This document shows, piece by piece, positions 9,601-17,779 of a DNA stretch of 64,000 nt. The translations under genes were made by a program, and so were the position numbers. Under the pieces are notes generated by a model, which saw only the letters and a program-made list of their open reading frames with translations, was not told the origin of the DNA and made no database searches. Within the stretch, counting starts at the first letter, position 1, and the number at the start of each line of letters is the position of its first letter. Where the stretch lies: assembly GCA_016194975.1 (NCBI GenBank), contig JACQAM010000008.1:248001-312000 (forward strand), given 5' to 3'. The stretch is from Bacteroidota bacterium. Lineage in GTDB: Bacteria; Bacteroidota; Bacteroidia; Palsa-965.

Positions 9601-10048
9601 TGTTCATTGGGAATTTCCGGTGAATGCAGAAATAACAGACAGCTCCATGTTTTCACCATCATTCGTGAACGCAGATACGGGCGCGTGCGTGATTGTTATG
9701 CATGCATACTTTGGCGCATGCGAGGTCGTGTATGCGCGCACGATTAGCATTCATCCGTTCGATTCTTCTTATGCAACACTATGGAACAACAACGGGATCG
9801 ACACCATTATTCTTTATCCGAACCCGAACAACGGAATTTTTAATCTCGATGTGCGGCTTTATTCGAAACAGGATTTTGTTATTCTCGTGAATGATGCGAA
9901 TGGAAATGAACAGGAACGAATTCCGGTACATGATGCAGGGGAGTGGAATGGAACTGTAAATCTTTTAAATCCTGCTCCGGGAAATTATATTCTTCGAGTG
10001 ATTGCGGAATTCGACTCAGCAGAAAAAATATTTGTGATCGCACAATAA
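6656..10048 (+). CDS. T9SS cargo: propeller plus SprB/PKD-like repeats and type-A sorting domain
   Basis: 1130 aa. Signal peptide MKKIIFILPLLFFHVAGA. Residues about 40-370 hold repeats of the form YLGGRFDNFSGNTRNGLAAI, IFVGGTFTQINGITRNRIAAI and LYVGGRFSSIASTTRNFLARF, the pattern of delta-60-type beta-propeller blades. The middle is a string of Cys-containing PKD/Ig-like modules (TCxxTxxxLxAxS, then W.GP...), ending in a SprB-like repeat (VFANGGVPPFSFSIDNG, near 890-945). The last ~80 residues (IILYPNPNNGIFNLDV ... GNYILRV) are a type-A C-terminal domain that directs export by the type IX system and anchoring at the surface. An outer-membrane-barrel-like gene follows 25 bp downstream and is probably co-transcribed. 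Confidence 0.88.
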   Translation: MKKIIFILPLLFFHVAGAQTISGVSYPVANCVGGSCPAQITLPSYITASYFDSVNEVIYLGGRFDNFSGNTRNGLAAIDAITGNLLPWNPAVNNGTVTAITKSGDSIFVGGTFTQINGITRNRIAAISKTTSLLFPDFSNGTTLATDSVLSLLVLGNNLYVGGRFSSIASTTRNFLARFSVSTGIIDAVWNPVVPGTVRKNSFIGGNIATLFDVPSGPSSEIATIPVSANTVTSRAISDPNQNILDFALRGNVAFLVGNFFAINSIARTTSAAVDLTNGTLSAWNPVPSFSGFDTRNKLWIAYYRDSLFIGTMDIFSQNPPYHRIYVSHYVNGGLRILKQYNSSASGSFGYFCDGFLIGNARMFEIERYAQHGAFPYGTVDDHFSSYCMKPPAFPGVYTIAPTQACPGDTNILYSIQPLAYFYSYTWSPTNPGIVPSGNSYSTLVDFLSTYSVTASLRVYGVTSCGISSTGFRSIAIAPKSLPNVTAGPDDTLSCITTQLELYGASSTAGAIFSWNSPSGTGNADSILATLPGNYFLTVHGGNGCWKTDTAVVVIDTLRPSIIPFSSVPTITCRDTIAMLNANALYPSDSLYWNGPGLLNHDDPANAMQSANYLLTVMNRNNGCTNGDTVFVPQNINPPNANVVAPDTVLTCNITSVILDANSNSNSNVIFQWRDTSGIYFSDPDTVSAAEVYQLYATDTSNGCVNNSNFVFISSWTTAPGIVPMNDSAFLNCSYSSITLNATSLTNGATLQWSGPSNYSSSNPATANQTGNYFVTATHPQTGCTSFDSVFVDFQMTLDVRAGNDTTICPGSGASLGVTVVGGTPAFNFSWNNSAGNSQNEIVFPADTLVYVVNVNDAAGCTGTDSVIVNVPGVITDSVHAFQPCDPNQPTGQLQVFANGGVPPFSFSIDNGTTWNNSGIFSNLNYGNYFVLIRDALGCSENISAGIDTNSLAPRADFLVSTSPQQGDTIVVVDISDPRPDSVHWEFPVNAEITDSSMFSPSFVNADTGACVIVMHAYFGACEVVYARTISIHPFDSSYATLWNNNGIDTIILYPNPNNGIFNLDVRLYSKQDFVILVNDANGNEQERIPVHDAGEWNGTVNLLNPAPGNYILRVIAEFDSAEKIFVIAQ

Positions 10049-10073
10049 TTTATTTTCGTTACGTATCTTCTCA

Positions 10074-11825
10074 ATGTTCCACACTTCGTTAATCAGGCGC
10101 ACGTTTTCCACCAGAGCAAAATTCTTTGCGCCTTTGCGCCTTAGCGGTTTAATTATTGTATTCTTTCATGGCGATCTTTTCTCCCAAAATCTCGAAAAGA
10201 TCGGTAAGAAAAATATGGTGACGGTAAGTGGCGGAATGAATTACAATGAAATATTTTACAATGCATACGGAATGAATCCGCGCCGTGATCCGTATACCTG
10301 GTATTTCAATGGAAATCTGAATGTGAATATTCTTGACGTGAGTTTGCCATTTACTTATTCTTACACCAATAACCGGGGAACATACACGCAGCCATTCAAT
10401 ATGCAGAGTTGTTCGCCGAAATACAAATGGGCGCAGGCGCACGTGGGAACAACAGCAATGAATTTTTCAAACTATACTTTGTCGGGACATATTTTCACCG
10501 GTGCCGGAATAGAATTGACGCCGAACGGATTTTACATTGGGGCAATGTATGGAAGATTGAACAAGGCCATTGCCTATGATGCGGTGAATAATTCGGCAGA
10601 AGGAATGAGTTATAAAAGAAATGGAGCAGCGTTTAAAGTCGGTTATGACAATAACGGGCATTCCATTGGCCTCACGTATTTCACTGCAAAAGATGATTTG
10701 AATTCGCTGAATTTTATTCCTGCTGATGCAAACCTTTTTGCACAGCAGAACGCGGCGGTAAGTGTGAATGGGAAAACAAAATTATTTTCAAAACTTTCTC
10801 TTGAAGGGGAATATGCATTATCCGGCATCACCGCGAATATTAAAAGTAATAATGAAACCGTGGATTTCTCCGGCTGGGAAAAATGGATGATGCCCACAAA
10901 AACAACAACAAAGTTTTTCAAGGCCTATCGCGCTTCTCTTACCTGGACCGAAAAAATATTTTCTCTTTCGATAAAGCACGAACACGTGGATCCAGATTAT
11001 CGCACGTTTGGATCCTATTATTTCATCAATGATCTCGACAATTGGTCGCTGGCTCCTTCGTTGCGTTTGTTCAACGGGAAAATAAATCTGAATATCAATT
11101 CCGGTTTGCAGCGGAATAATCTCGATGGCTCAAAAATAAATACCATGTACCGCTGGGTGGCTTCCGCCAATTTAAATGTTGTACTAATGAAATCACTCGT
11201 TGCAAATGCATCGTATTCCAATTTCACGAGCTACACCACCAAACGGCCGGTGACCGATCCGTTCTGGACGCCATCGCCGGCAGACACATTGAATTTTTAC
11301 CAGGTGAATGAACAATGGAATTCCTGTTTGTCCTATTCTTTCGGGAAGGAAAAATTCAAAAACAGCGTTTCGCTCATGGGCGCATACGTGCTCACGCAGC
11401 AGAAACAACTCATCCCGGAAACTCCGGCAACAGGAGTGCTCAACGTGAACACATCTTATTCCCTGCAATTTGTTCCCGCAAAATTTTCTGTAAGCATTTC
11501 CGGCAATTACAATCAATCGAAGACCGATACCATCCTCACGGAATATCTTGGCCCCGGCATCCAGCTCATACAGAATTTTCTTCAGGGGAAAATGCACTTT
11601 TCGGCAGGAACGGTTTTCAACGAAGCGAAAACAAATGCTGTGCTCACTTCAGAAATTCTTTCTCATCGCGCGCAATTTTCTTTTTCTCCGAAGATGAAAG
11701 AAAAAAAATATGGCCAACCCACAATTTCTGTCAACGCAATTTTTCTGCAGAAGTTCCCCGTTAATACTTCTCAGCATTCAACAGGGGAACTTACACTGAC
11801 AGCGAATTTGGGATACACATTTTAG
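10074..11825 (+). CDS. Putative outer membrane beta-barrel protein
   Basis: 583 aa. After a leader ending FHGDLFSQ the protein alternates polar and aromatic residues in amphipathic strands (NGNLNVNILDVSLPFTYSY, GFYIGAMYGRLNKAIAYDA and similar) and ends in the aromatic LGYTF, as outer-membrane barrels do. No plug or TonB box is evident. The N-terminal 35 residues are odd: AKFFAPLRLSG is encoded by a TTTGCGCCTTTGCGCCTTAG dispersed repeat and forms part of the predicted signal peptide, so the true start could lie elsewhere. It lies 25 bp behind the T9SS cargo gene, suggesting a surface pair; the link is inferred from position only. Confidence 0.7.
   Translation: MFHTSLIRRTFSTRAKFFAPLRLSGLIIVFFHGDLFSQNLEKIGKKNMVTVSGGMNYNEIFYNAYGMNPRRDPYTWYFNGNLNVNILDVSLPFTYSYTNNRGTYTQPFNMQSCSPKYKWAQAHVGTTAMNFSNYTLSGHIFTGAGIELTPNGFYIGAMYGRLNKAIAYDAVNNSAEGMSYKRNGAAFKVGYDNNGHSIGLTYFTAKDDLNSLNFIPADANLFAQQNAAVSVNGKTKLFSKLSLEGEYALSGITANIKSNNETVDFSGWEKWMMPTKTTTKFFKAYRASLTWTEKIFSLSIKHEHVDPDYRTFGSYYFINDLDNWSLAPSLRLFNGKINLNINSGLQRNNLDGSKINTMYRWVASANLNVVLMKSLVANASYSNFTSYTTKRPVTDPFWTPSPADTLNFYQVNEQWNSCLSYSFGKEKFKNSVSLMGAYVLTQQKQLIPETPATGVLNVNTSYSLQFVPAKFSVSISGNYNQSKTDTILTEYLGPGIQLIQNFLQGKMHFSAGTVFNEAKTNAVLTSEILSHRAQFSFSPKMKEKKYGQPTISVNAIFLQKFPVNTSQHSTGELTLTANLGYTF
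10122..10152. repeat. TTTGCGCC-type dispersed repeat within a leader sequence
   Basis: Contains CTTTGCGCCTTTGCGCCTTA, a short-period word repeat of a type that is normally intergenic in Bacteroidota. Here it is translated within the leader of the outer-membrane-barrel-like protein. Confidence 0.6.
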
Positions 11826-12000
11826 ATTTCACAACCTCCCGCCAAAAACATTCTCATCTTTCCACAAAAATAGTTTCAGTTTTGCGCCGGAAATAAAAAT
11901 ATTTTCCCCCGGTGAGGGCGATTGTTTTATCTCCGCATACGCACGTTCATGCGCACGAATGATTTTTCTTTACATTACTGATCCGGAAATTTCAAAAATT

Positions 12001-13341
12001 TTATTTTTCCCCATCCGACCGTTTCGCCTGGGCGGGGTTCAGTTTTTTTGAAATATATTTTTCAGCCGGTAAAAGAGATTGCTGTATCCTCTTCGCATAA
12101 TTAATACTGTCAATGATCTCTTTCTGTTTCATCTCAATGAGTTCATTCTTTATCGTGAGTTGTTCGTTCGCTTTTTGTTTGATCTTGTAACGATTGAACA
12201 GAATGACAATAAAAAGCACGGCCACTATTCCGGAAGCGATAAGTACATTGCGGAGAATTTTCTTCTGCGCATTGGTCTGCTCATTCTCTAATTTCGAAAT
12301 GTGTAATTGCTGCTGATCCAGTTTCAATTCATTTTCTTTTTGCTCACGATCGAAACCCGATTTAAGATCAGCAATTCCTCTTTTTGCTGATGCAGTGGAA
12401 ATGGAATCATTCAAAGAATCGGCGCTCACTTTACAGCGAAATGCATTTTTATAATCGCCCGTCTTCGAATAAATGAGTGCGAGGCCGCTGAGCGCATCCG
12501 ACCACAGATCGAATATTCCGGCTTCCTGCGCATTCTTTAATCCTTCGAGATAATATTTTTTCGCGTTGTCATATTGCTGCTGTCGTGAAAAAAGATCACC
12601 AAGATTATTATTCACAAGTGCCATTGACTCTTTGTCTTCATCATCAATCGCATACTGTAAACTCTGACGAAGGTATTTTTCTGAAAGATAATATTTCCCC
12701 GAATCCATGTAGAACAGTGCCAGGTTGTTCAATGAATTTCCTACTCCGCTGTAATCGCCCAGCCGGATGAAAAGACTGTCGGCGATATTCATAAAGTAAA
12801 GTGAACTGTCCACCATGTGCAGGTTGAGGTACATGTCGCTGAGATTGGAAAGTACATTAGCCCTGTAATGATCATAATGGTAGTTCACGCAAATCGGAAG
12901 CGCCTCTGAAAATAATTGCATCGCTTCCCTCACATCACCATCTGCCGAATAAATATTCCCGAGATTATTAAGAAGTGCAGCTTCGTTGAAGTGATCGTTA
13001 TTACTCTTCGCGATCTTCAAACCTTCTCTCGAATATTTCAGTGCATTGGCTTCATCAGGAATAGATGTGTAAATATTGCCGAGTGTTTTCCTGGAGAATG
13101 CACGCAGATAATCATTCCCTATACTATCGGCAATTTCCATTCCGCGGAAAGCATAATCAAGCGCTTTCGATTGATCGACGCCGTCATAATCATCGCCAAT
13201 GGAAACAAGAAGATACGATCGCAAAGAATCATTGTGCGCAGAAGACAGAATTTTAAGCAGCGAATCGATGTCTTCCTGTTGTGCAGCAACAGAAGTGAAA
13301 ATGACAAGTGCTGAAAAAGAAAACAATTTCCGGAAATTCAT
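12001..13341 (-). CDS. TPR sensor protein, C-terminal phosphatase domain missing
   Basis: 446 aa. Signal peptide (MNFRKLFSFSALVIFTSVAA), about seven TPR units (residues 30-330, e.g. ALKYSREGLKIAKSNNDHFN), a coiled stretch, one membrane helix (NVLIASGIVAVLFIVILF, near 367-385) and then the linker MKQKEIIDSINYAKRIQQSL. In Bacteroidota this linker normally leads into a SpoIIE/PP2C phosphatase domain. Here the reading frame ends about 25 residues later in NPAQAKRSDGEK, which is encoded by a GC-rich mini-palindrome (12009-12037), and no phosphatase sequence follows. The gene may be a decayed or repurposed sensor half. Confidence 0.85.
   Translation of the reverse strand: MNFRKLFSFSALVIFTSVAAQQEDIDSLLKILSSAHNDSLRSYLLVSIGDDYDGVDQSKALDYAFRGMEIADSIGNDYLRAFSRKTLGNIYTSIPDEANALKYSREGLKIAKSNNDHFNEAALLNNLGNIYSADGDVREAMQLFSEALPICVNYHYDHYRANVLSNLSDMYLNLHMVDSSLYFMNIADSLFIRLGDYSGVGNSLNNLALFYMDSGKYYLSEKYLRQSLQYAIDDEDKESMALVNNNLGDLFSRQQQYDNAKKYYLEGLKNAQEAGIFDLWSDALSGLALIYSKTGDYKNAFRCKVSADSLNDSISTASAKRGIADLKSGFDREQKENELKLDQQQLHISKLENEQTNAQKKILRNVLIASGIVAVLFIVILFNRYKIKQKANEQLTIKNELIEMKQKEIIDSINYAKRIQQSLLPAEKYISKKLNPAQAKRSDGEK
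12009..12037. repeat. GC-rich mini-palindrome forming the TPR protein's C-terminus
   Basis: Outer arms CCCC/GGGG with near-matching inner bases (6 of 8). It encodes most of the terminal residues NPAQAKRSDGE of the truncated TPR protein. It resembles the CCCGCC-type elements at 15116-15138, 33259-33297 and 62719-62745. Confidence 0.45.
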
Positions 13342-13395
13342 TCACGATGAAGATAAATAAATCTGGATTAATTTCTTCCAAAAAAATTTCTCAGG

Positions 13396-13908
13396 TCAAA
13401 TGAATTCTTCCCGCAGTAACGCATAAATGCACGAATCAATTACCACTCCATGTTTGACCGCGTTATTCCGCAAAACAGCTTCGAGTTGGTAACCTGCTTT
13501 TTCAAGCGCGCGGCGCGAAGCAGTATTATGGGAGAATGGTTCAGCATAAATTCTTACGATTTCCGTTTTCGCAAACATTTTTTCCGTCACCAATTTTATT
13601 GCCTGCGTGGCAAAACCTTTTCCCCAGTATTCTTCACCGATCCAGTAACCGATCTCTGCTGTTTTGCTATAGATGTCATTTTTCACGGAGCCGCCGCAAC
13701 TTCCGATAAGTTCATCATCGAGTGTAATGGCGAAAAAATAATTTCGCTCTCCATACGTTGCGAGATGAATGAATGCTTCTGCATCTTTTTCTGAATAAGG
13801 CGAAGGAAAACGATCGCGAAGATTCATCGCAATGTTTTTATTGTTGGCGAGTTGCGCTAATCTTTCCTTATCGGAAATTTTCCAGGGGCGGATCGAAATA
13901 TTTTTCAC
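13396..13908 (-). CDS. GNAT N-acetyltransferase, RimJ/RimL type
   Basis: 170 aa, full length for the family. It carries the acetyl-CoA binding core (YWIGEEYWGKGFATQAIKLV, residues about 90-110) with the Y/W-GxGxA-type loop, preceded by the beta strand IGSCGGSVK. The N-terminal IRPWKISDKERLAQLANN is typical of RimJ-like acetyltransferases. They transfer acetyl groups to N-terminal amines of ribosomal proteins or to small amines; the substrate cannot be told here. It stands alone, on the minus strand between unrelated genes. Confidence 0.9.
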   Translation of the reverse strand: MKNISIRPWKISDKERLAQLANNKNIAMNLRDRFPSPYSEKDAEAFIHLATYGERNYFFAITLDDELIGSCGGSVKNDIYSKTAEIGYWIGEEYWGKGFATQAIKLVTEKMFAKTEIVRIYAEPFSHNTASRRALEKAGYQLEAVLRNNAVKHGVVIDSCIYALLREEFI

Positions 13909-13935
13909 AGGGGGAATTCGGATAAAAAACTTTTC

Positions 13936-13964
13936 AAAAAAAATGGCCGTTCTTGCGAACGGCC
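13936..13964 (-). terminator. Rho-independent terminator
   Basis: On the minus strand a perfect 8-bp stem (GGCCGTTC, loop, GAACGGCC) is followed by ATTTTTTTT. It lies just after the stop of the small secreted gene at 13987. Confidence 0.85.
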
Positions 13965-13986
13965 TATGGAGATTATTTGCCTGGGG

Positions 13987-14580
13987 TCATTTCACAAGAA
14001 TCTGCTTGCTGTAAAATTCCTGGTCACTGCAACCGATGATGGTGTAAGTGCCGCTCGCAAGCAGCGGATCAGGATCGATGCATTCTACCGGATTTCCATT
14101 CGCAGTCACTTCTACTTTGGAATAATATTGTTCGCCCGCCGGATTCATCACAACAACTAACATGGAATTATCGGAGGAAGAATGATTGTAAGAAGTTCCT
14201 TCCACGGGAGAAACCGGTTCGCCGTTCTCATTGTATTTTACAGGAACTGCATTGGAATAAGAAACAGAACCATCGGCGCCAACAAGTTTCAGGCGATAAT
14301 AAGAAAGTCCGTCGAAGGGCTGAAAATCGGTTTCTATATAATCAGTATTAATATCGGCCGCCTGTACGTTTCCGAAATCAACGAAATCAGAACCGTTCCT
14401 CGATTTCTCAAGCGAATAATTTTTCACGCCCTGCACATCGGTATTCCAGGAAAGTAAAACCTGTTTTCCGCGCGCAATGGCGTTGAAAGATTTCAAGGAA
14501 ACATCGGAAGAGGTGAGATCTTGTGCGGGGGCAGAGCAAAAGAACAATCCGGAAAAAGCGAGTGTAATCAGTAAACGCAT
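13987..14580 (-). CDS. Small secreted protein with FN3-like module
   Basis: 197 aa. Signal peptide MRLLITLAFSGLFFCSAPA. Residues about 28-115 follow the Bacteroidota FN3-like pattern (VLLSWNTDVQGVKNYSLEKS, then LSYYRLKLVGADGSVSYSN). The rest (about 135-197) resembles a small C-terminal beta domain ending SGTYTIIG...YSKQILVK, which recalls but does not clearly match a T9SS sorting domain. The gene is monocistronic: a consensus Bacteroidota promoter lies upstream (14603-14633) and a strong terminator downstream. Confidence 0.8.
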   Translation of the reverse strand: MRLLITLAFSGLFFCSAPAQDLTSSDVSLKSFNAIARGKQVLLSWNTDVQGVKNYSLEKSRNGSDFVDFGNVQAADINTDYIETDFQPFDGLSYYRLKLVGADGSVSYSNAVPVKYNENGEPVSPVEGTSYNHSSSDNSMLVVVMNPAGEQYYSKVEVTANGNPVECIDPDPLLASGTYTIIGCSDQEFYSKQILVK

Positions 14581-14602
14581 GACGGTGTTTTTTTGTGATT
14601 AT

Positions 14603-14633
14603 CAAATTTAGTGATTGCCCGTTCCTGTGCAAA
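14603..14633 (-). promoter_or_regulatory. Consensus Bacteroidota promoter
   Basis: On the minus strand TTTG (14633-14630), 19 bp, then TAAATTTG (14610-14603), a full match to the TTTG / TAnnTTTG consensus. It would start transcription about 15 bases before the ATG at 14580. Confidence 0.75.
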
Positions 14634-14818
14634 TAATGGCCATCCTATTTTTGAACACTTTTTGTTAGCCACGAAATAAATGTGTATTGGCCAATGTTTC
14701 TTTCGACTAAAGCCGTTTATTTGCAGACGAAAATGAGAAACGCCAATGAATTACCTGTATTTACAAGTGCATTCTCAATGAAAAATCGATTATTCATCCC
14801 CGTCTTCTTTCTGCATAT

Positions 14819-16813
14819 TTGTCGGCTTTGAGCTCTTATTCTACCAACGAACTGAAAAAATTAGTTGATCTTCTTTCCATTGAGAAGGAAGAAGATCATC
14901 AGCAATACCTCGCGCAATTCGAACTTAGCAGCATTCCCGAAAGAAGAAAAAATGGTGTGACATGGTATCCCGTAAAAATAAATTCAGAAGAAATTGCTCC
15001 CGGCGATACGATTATTGTTGAACTTGAACGCACGCAGGGACTCGATGAGTTGCACCAGTTCGGCGGAGGAAAAGTGATCGAAGTTTTTTCGAATAATGGT
15101 GATTCCGGAAGTGAAGCGGGCCTGCCCGCCGGGGCGGGGAAATTACCAGGCACTATAAAAAATGTGTGGGGCAATCGTATGCGTGTTGCTTTTAATACTG
15201 ATGAATTGCCGGGATGGACAGAGCGCGGGAAACTCGGAATAAATCTTTTGTTCGATGAGAACAGTTATCGTGAAATGCTCATTGCACTTCAGAAAGTAAT
15301 GGATGCAGAAAAAGGAAATTTATTGCGACTGCGTGAAGTGATATACGGAGAACGTGAAGCAAAATTCGAAAGGATAGATGAAAAAATTTCGTTTGATGTG
15401 CTGAATCATTCGCAGAATGATGCCGTGCGGAAAATTATCTCAGCAGAAGATGTGGCGCTCGTGCACGGTCCGCCAGGAACAGGAAAGACCACAACGTTCA
15501 TCCAGGCCATTCTTCACACACTCCTGCACGAGAAACAGGTGCTCGTGTGTAGTCCGAGTAACGTGGCAGTGGATCTGCTCACAGAAAAATTAGTACAACA
15601 AGGTGTGAATGTTTTGCGGCTGGGAAATCCTGCGCGTGTTTCGGAAGAAGTGCTGAACAATACGCTCGATATGCGGATCGCGAATCACACTTCTTACAAT
15701 GAACTGAAAGCGTATCGCAAACGTGCGGAAGAATATTTTGCGATGGCAAAAAAATACAAACGCAATTTCGGAGCAAGTGAACGTGAACAACGGAATCTTC
15801 TTTTCAATGAAGCGCGTGCATTGCTGAAAGATGCTGCAACACTCGAAGATTATATTCTCTGGGAACAGTTCGATAATGCGCAGGTGATCGCCTGCACGCC
15901 GGTTGTATCGGCGGGAAGAATGATGCGCGACCGGAAATTCCGTTCCGTTTTCATTGACGAAGCGGGACAAGCGCTCGAGCCCATGTGCTGGATCCCGATC
16001 ACGCGCGCGCAACGGGTGATCTTCGCCGGCGATCATCTGCAATTGCCGCCGACAGTTCGTTCGCGAAAAGCAGAAGAAGGCGGATTGAAATACACGTTGT
16101 TTGAACGCGCCATAAAACATCAGCCCGATGCTGCAGTAATGTTGCGCACTCAATACCGCATGAATGAAAAGATCATGCAGTTCTCCAATAAAATGTTTTA
16201 CGGAAAAAAATTAGAGTCGGATGAAAGTGTGAAAGAGAACCTGCTCAGTTTCGATGTGAATGATGATCTGCTGCATAAGCCGGTCGATTTCATTGACACC
16301 GCCGGTTGCGGATTCACCGAAGAACAGAATTCCGAAACGCTGAGTATTTCCAACAGGGAAGAAGCGGAATTGCTATTGAAATACCTGGGTTGTGTTTTAG
16401 CACAATATGCCGCTGTCACGGTGAGTGCCAGTCGAAAGCGGACTGTAGCGGAAAAATTAACCATCGGCATCATCGCGCCTTACAAAGCGCAGACGGAATT
16501 ACTCACGCAATTGCTTGGAGAAAAAGATTTTTTCAAAAATTCTCCGCATCGTTTTTCAGTGCGCACGGTCGATGGATTCCAGGGGCAGGAGCGCGACATC
16601 ATCTGCATCAGTCTCACGCGCAGCAATGACAATGGCGAGATCGGTTTTCTTTCCGACACGCGGCGCATGAACGTAGCGCTCACGCGTGCGAAGAAAAAAT
16701 TAATTCTCTTCGGCGATTCGGCAACACTTGCCAATCATTCTTTCTACAAAGCTTTCCTGGAATACGTGGAGGAAATAGGAGCTTATCGGAGTGCGTGGGA
16801 GTTGAGGGAATGA
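14819..16813 (+). CDS. SF1 DNA/RNA helicase, IGHMBP2/UPF1-like
   Basis: 664 aa. An N-terminal beta-barrel domain (about 40-140) precedes Walker A GPPGTGKTT (217-225), Walker B VFIDEAGQALEP, motif III GDHLQLPPT, a QYRMN motif, the QGQERD motif and VALTRAKKKL at the C-terminus. This is the full motif set of the UPF1/SMUBP-2 branch of superfamily 1B, which unwinds nucleic acid 5'-3' using ATP. The start is a TTG; no in-frame ATG is near. Residues 99-108 (EAGLPAGAGK) are encoded by a GC-rich double palindrome and look like an in-frame insertion in a surface loop of the barrel. Nothing in the neighbours indicates its substrate. Confidence 0.9.
   Translation: MSALSSYSTNELKKLVDLLSIEKEEDHQQYLAQFELSSIPERRKNGVTWYPVKINSEEIAPGDTIIVELERTQGLDELHQFGGGKVIEVFSNNGDSGSEAGLPAGAGKLPGTIKNVWGNRMRVAFNTDELPGWTERGKLGINLLFDENSYREMLIALQKVMDAEKGNLLRLREVIYGEREAKFERIDEKISFDVLNHSQNDAVRKIISAEDVALVHGPPGTGKTTTFIQAILHTLLHEKQVLVCSPSNVAVDLLTEKLVQQGVNVLRLGNPARVSEEVLNNTLDMRIANHTSYNELKAYRKRAEEYFAMAKKYKRNFGASEREQRNLLFNEARALLKDAATLEDYILWEQFDNAQVIACTPVVSAGRMMRDRKFRSVFIDEAGQALEPMCWIPITRAQRVIFAGDHLQLPPTVRSRKAEEGGLKYTLFERAIKHQPDAAVMLRTQYRMNEKIMQFSNKMFYGKKLESDESVKENLLSFDVNDDLLHKPVDFIDTAGCGFTEEQNSETLSISNREEAELLLKYLGCVLAQYAAVTVSASRKRTVAEKLTIGIIAPYKAQTELLTQLLGEKDFFKNSPHRFSVRTVDGFQGQERDIICISLTRSNDNGEIGFLSDTRRMNVALTRAKKKLILFGDSATLANHSFYKAFLEYVEEIGAYRSAWELRE
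15116..15138. repeat. GC-rich mini-palindrome in frame inside helicase gene
   Basis: Two overlapping perfect 6-bp-arm palindromes: GCGGGC-CT-GCCCGC (15116-15129) and CCCGCC-GG-GGCGGG (15125-15138). They interrupt the helicase N-terminal domain without breaking the frame and differ sharply in base composition from the flanking codons. Confidence 0.7.
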
Positions 16814-16826
16814 CCTGGATAAAAAA

Positions 16827-17654
16827 TCAGTTATCCGGTTTCCGGGCAACGATCATTACATAAATTACTTTTCCCTGCTGAAGTTTTTTATAAGAATCCG
16901 AATCGGGAGTAACGAAAAAAATATTCCGAAGCACCCGGGTTAAGAACCACCGATCGTTTTTTTTCCTGCTCACATCTTTCCTTGTCTTTAATTTATCGAT
17001 CGCCAGGACCACGTTCCGACTGATATTTCTTTTTACCATGACCCCGAAATTTTCTTTTGTGTATTCTTCCATTTGTATCATGTCTTTCTGATCCATGAGA
17101 TCGGCGTAGCAGAAAAATCCTCCGGGGCGGAGCACTCGCTTTGTTTCCCTCACAAAACTTTGCCGCGATGGATAGCAGTGTGAGGATTCGACGTTGATCA
17201 CAATATCCATGCTGTTATCTGCATAAGGTAATTGCTCCGCATTTCCCTGGCTGAAAATTATTTTTTGATTTTTGTATTTCTTTTTGTTCTCATTGATAAG
17301 TCCATCCGACAGATCGATACCGGCAATACTTTTAGGAAGGAAATGTTCCGCGATCAATTCACATCCTCCACCAGCACCGCATCCTATTTCCAATACATCT
17401 TTATTGCGCAGGTCTATTTCCTTCAGCAACTGAAAATACAATTGGGCATTATCGTATTCGCGATCGTTGAAATCATTTCCTTTTATTCTGTCACCCGGGT
17501 ACCCGGGGCTATCGGCATAACCAAGATTGATGAATCGGATCTTCACACCTCTCTCCTGTGCACGCTCCTGGTAGTTGTTGTAAATTTTTTTATGGATCTT
17601 TCTTTTTAGGTTTCCGGGAAGAAATTTCCGAAAGAACATGATCAATTTATACAT
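16827..17654 (-). CDS. Class I SAM-dependent methyltransferase
   Basis: 275 aa. Motif I is VLEIGCGAGGG (near residue 87), the acidic loop is AGIDLSDGLI, then the GNAEQLPYADNSMDIVINVE segment and the post-motif RETKRVLRPGGFFCYADL. This is the Methyltransf_11 arrangement used on small molecules and lipids. The basic N-terminus (MFFRKFLPGNLKRKIHKKIY) could bind membrane or nucleic acid. The acceptor is unknown. It converges on the helicase gene with 13 bp between stops. Confidence 0.88.
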   Translation of the reverse strand: MYKLIMFFRKFLPGNLKRKIHKKIYNNYQERAQERGVKIRFINLGYADSPGYPGDRIKGNDFNDREYDNAQLYFQLLKEIDLRNKDVLEIGCGAGGGCELIAEHFLPKSIAGIDLSDGLINENKKKYKNQKIIFSQGNAEQLPYADNSMDIVINVESSHCYPSRQSFVRETKRVLRPGGFFCYADLMDQKDMIQMEEYTKENFGVMVKRNISRNVVLAIDKLKTRKDVSRKKNDRWFLTRVLRNIFFVTPDSDSYKKLQQGKVIYVMIVARKPDN

Positions 17655-17779
17655 GGAATGTTTTTTTATTAAAAGACCTCAAAAAGTTTGTCAATCTGTT
17701 TTATGCTGAAGCAATATACTTTTGCAAACAAGAGTTCATGAATTACGGCGTAAAATGTATAATAAGGGTATTGGTTATT

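Noticed and set aside
10030-10080. Terminator between the T9SS gene and the barrel-like gene
   Set aside because: No stem with a T run in the 25-bp gap; co-transcription is more likely.
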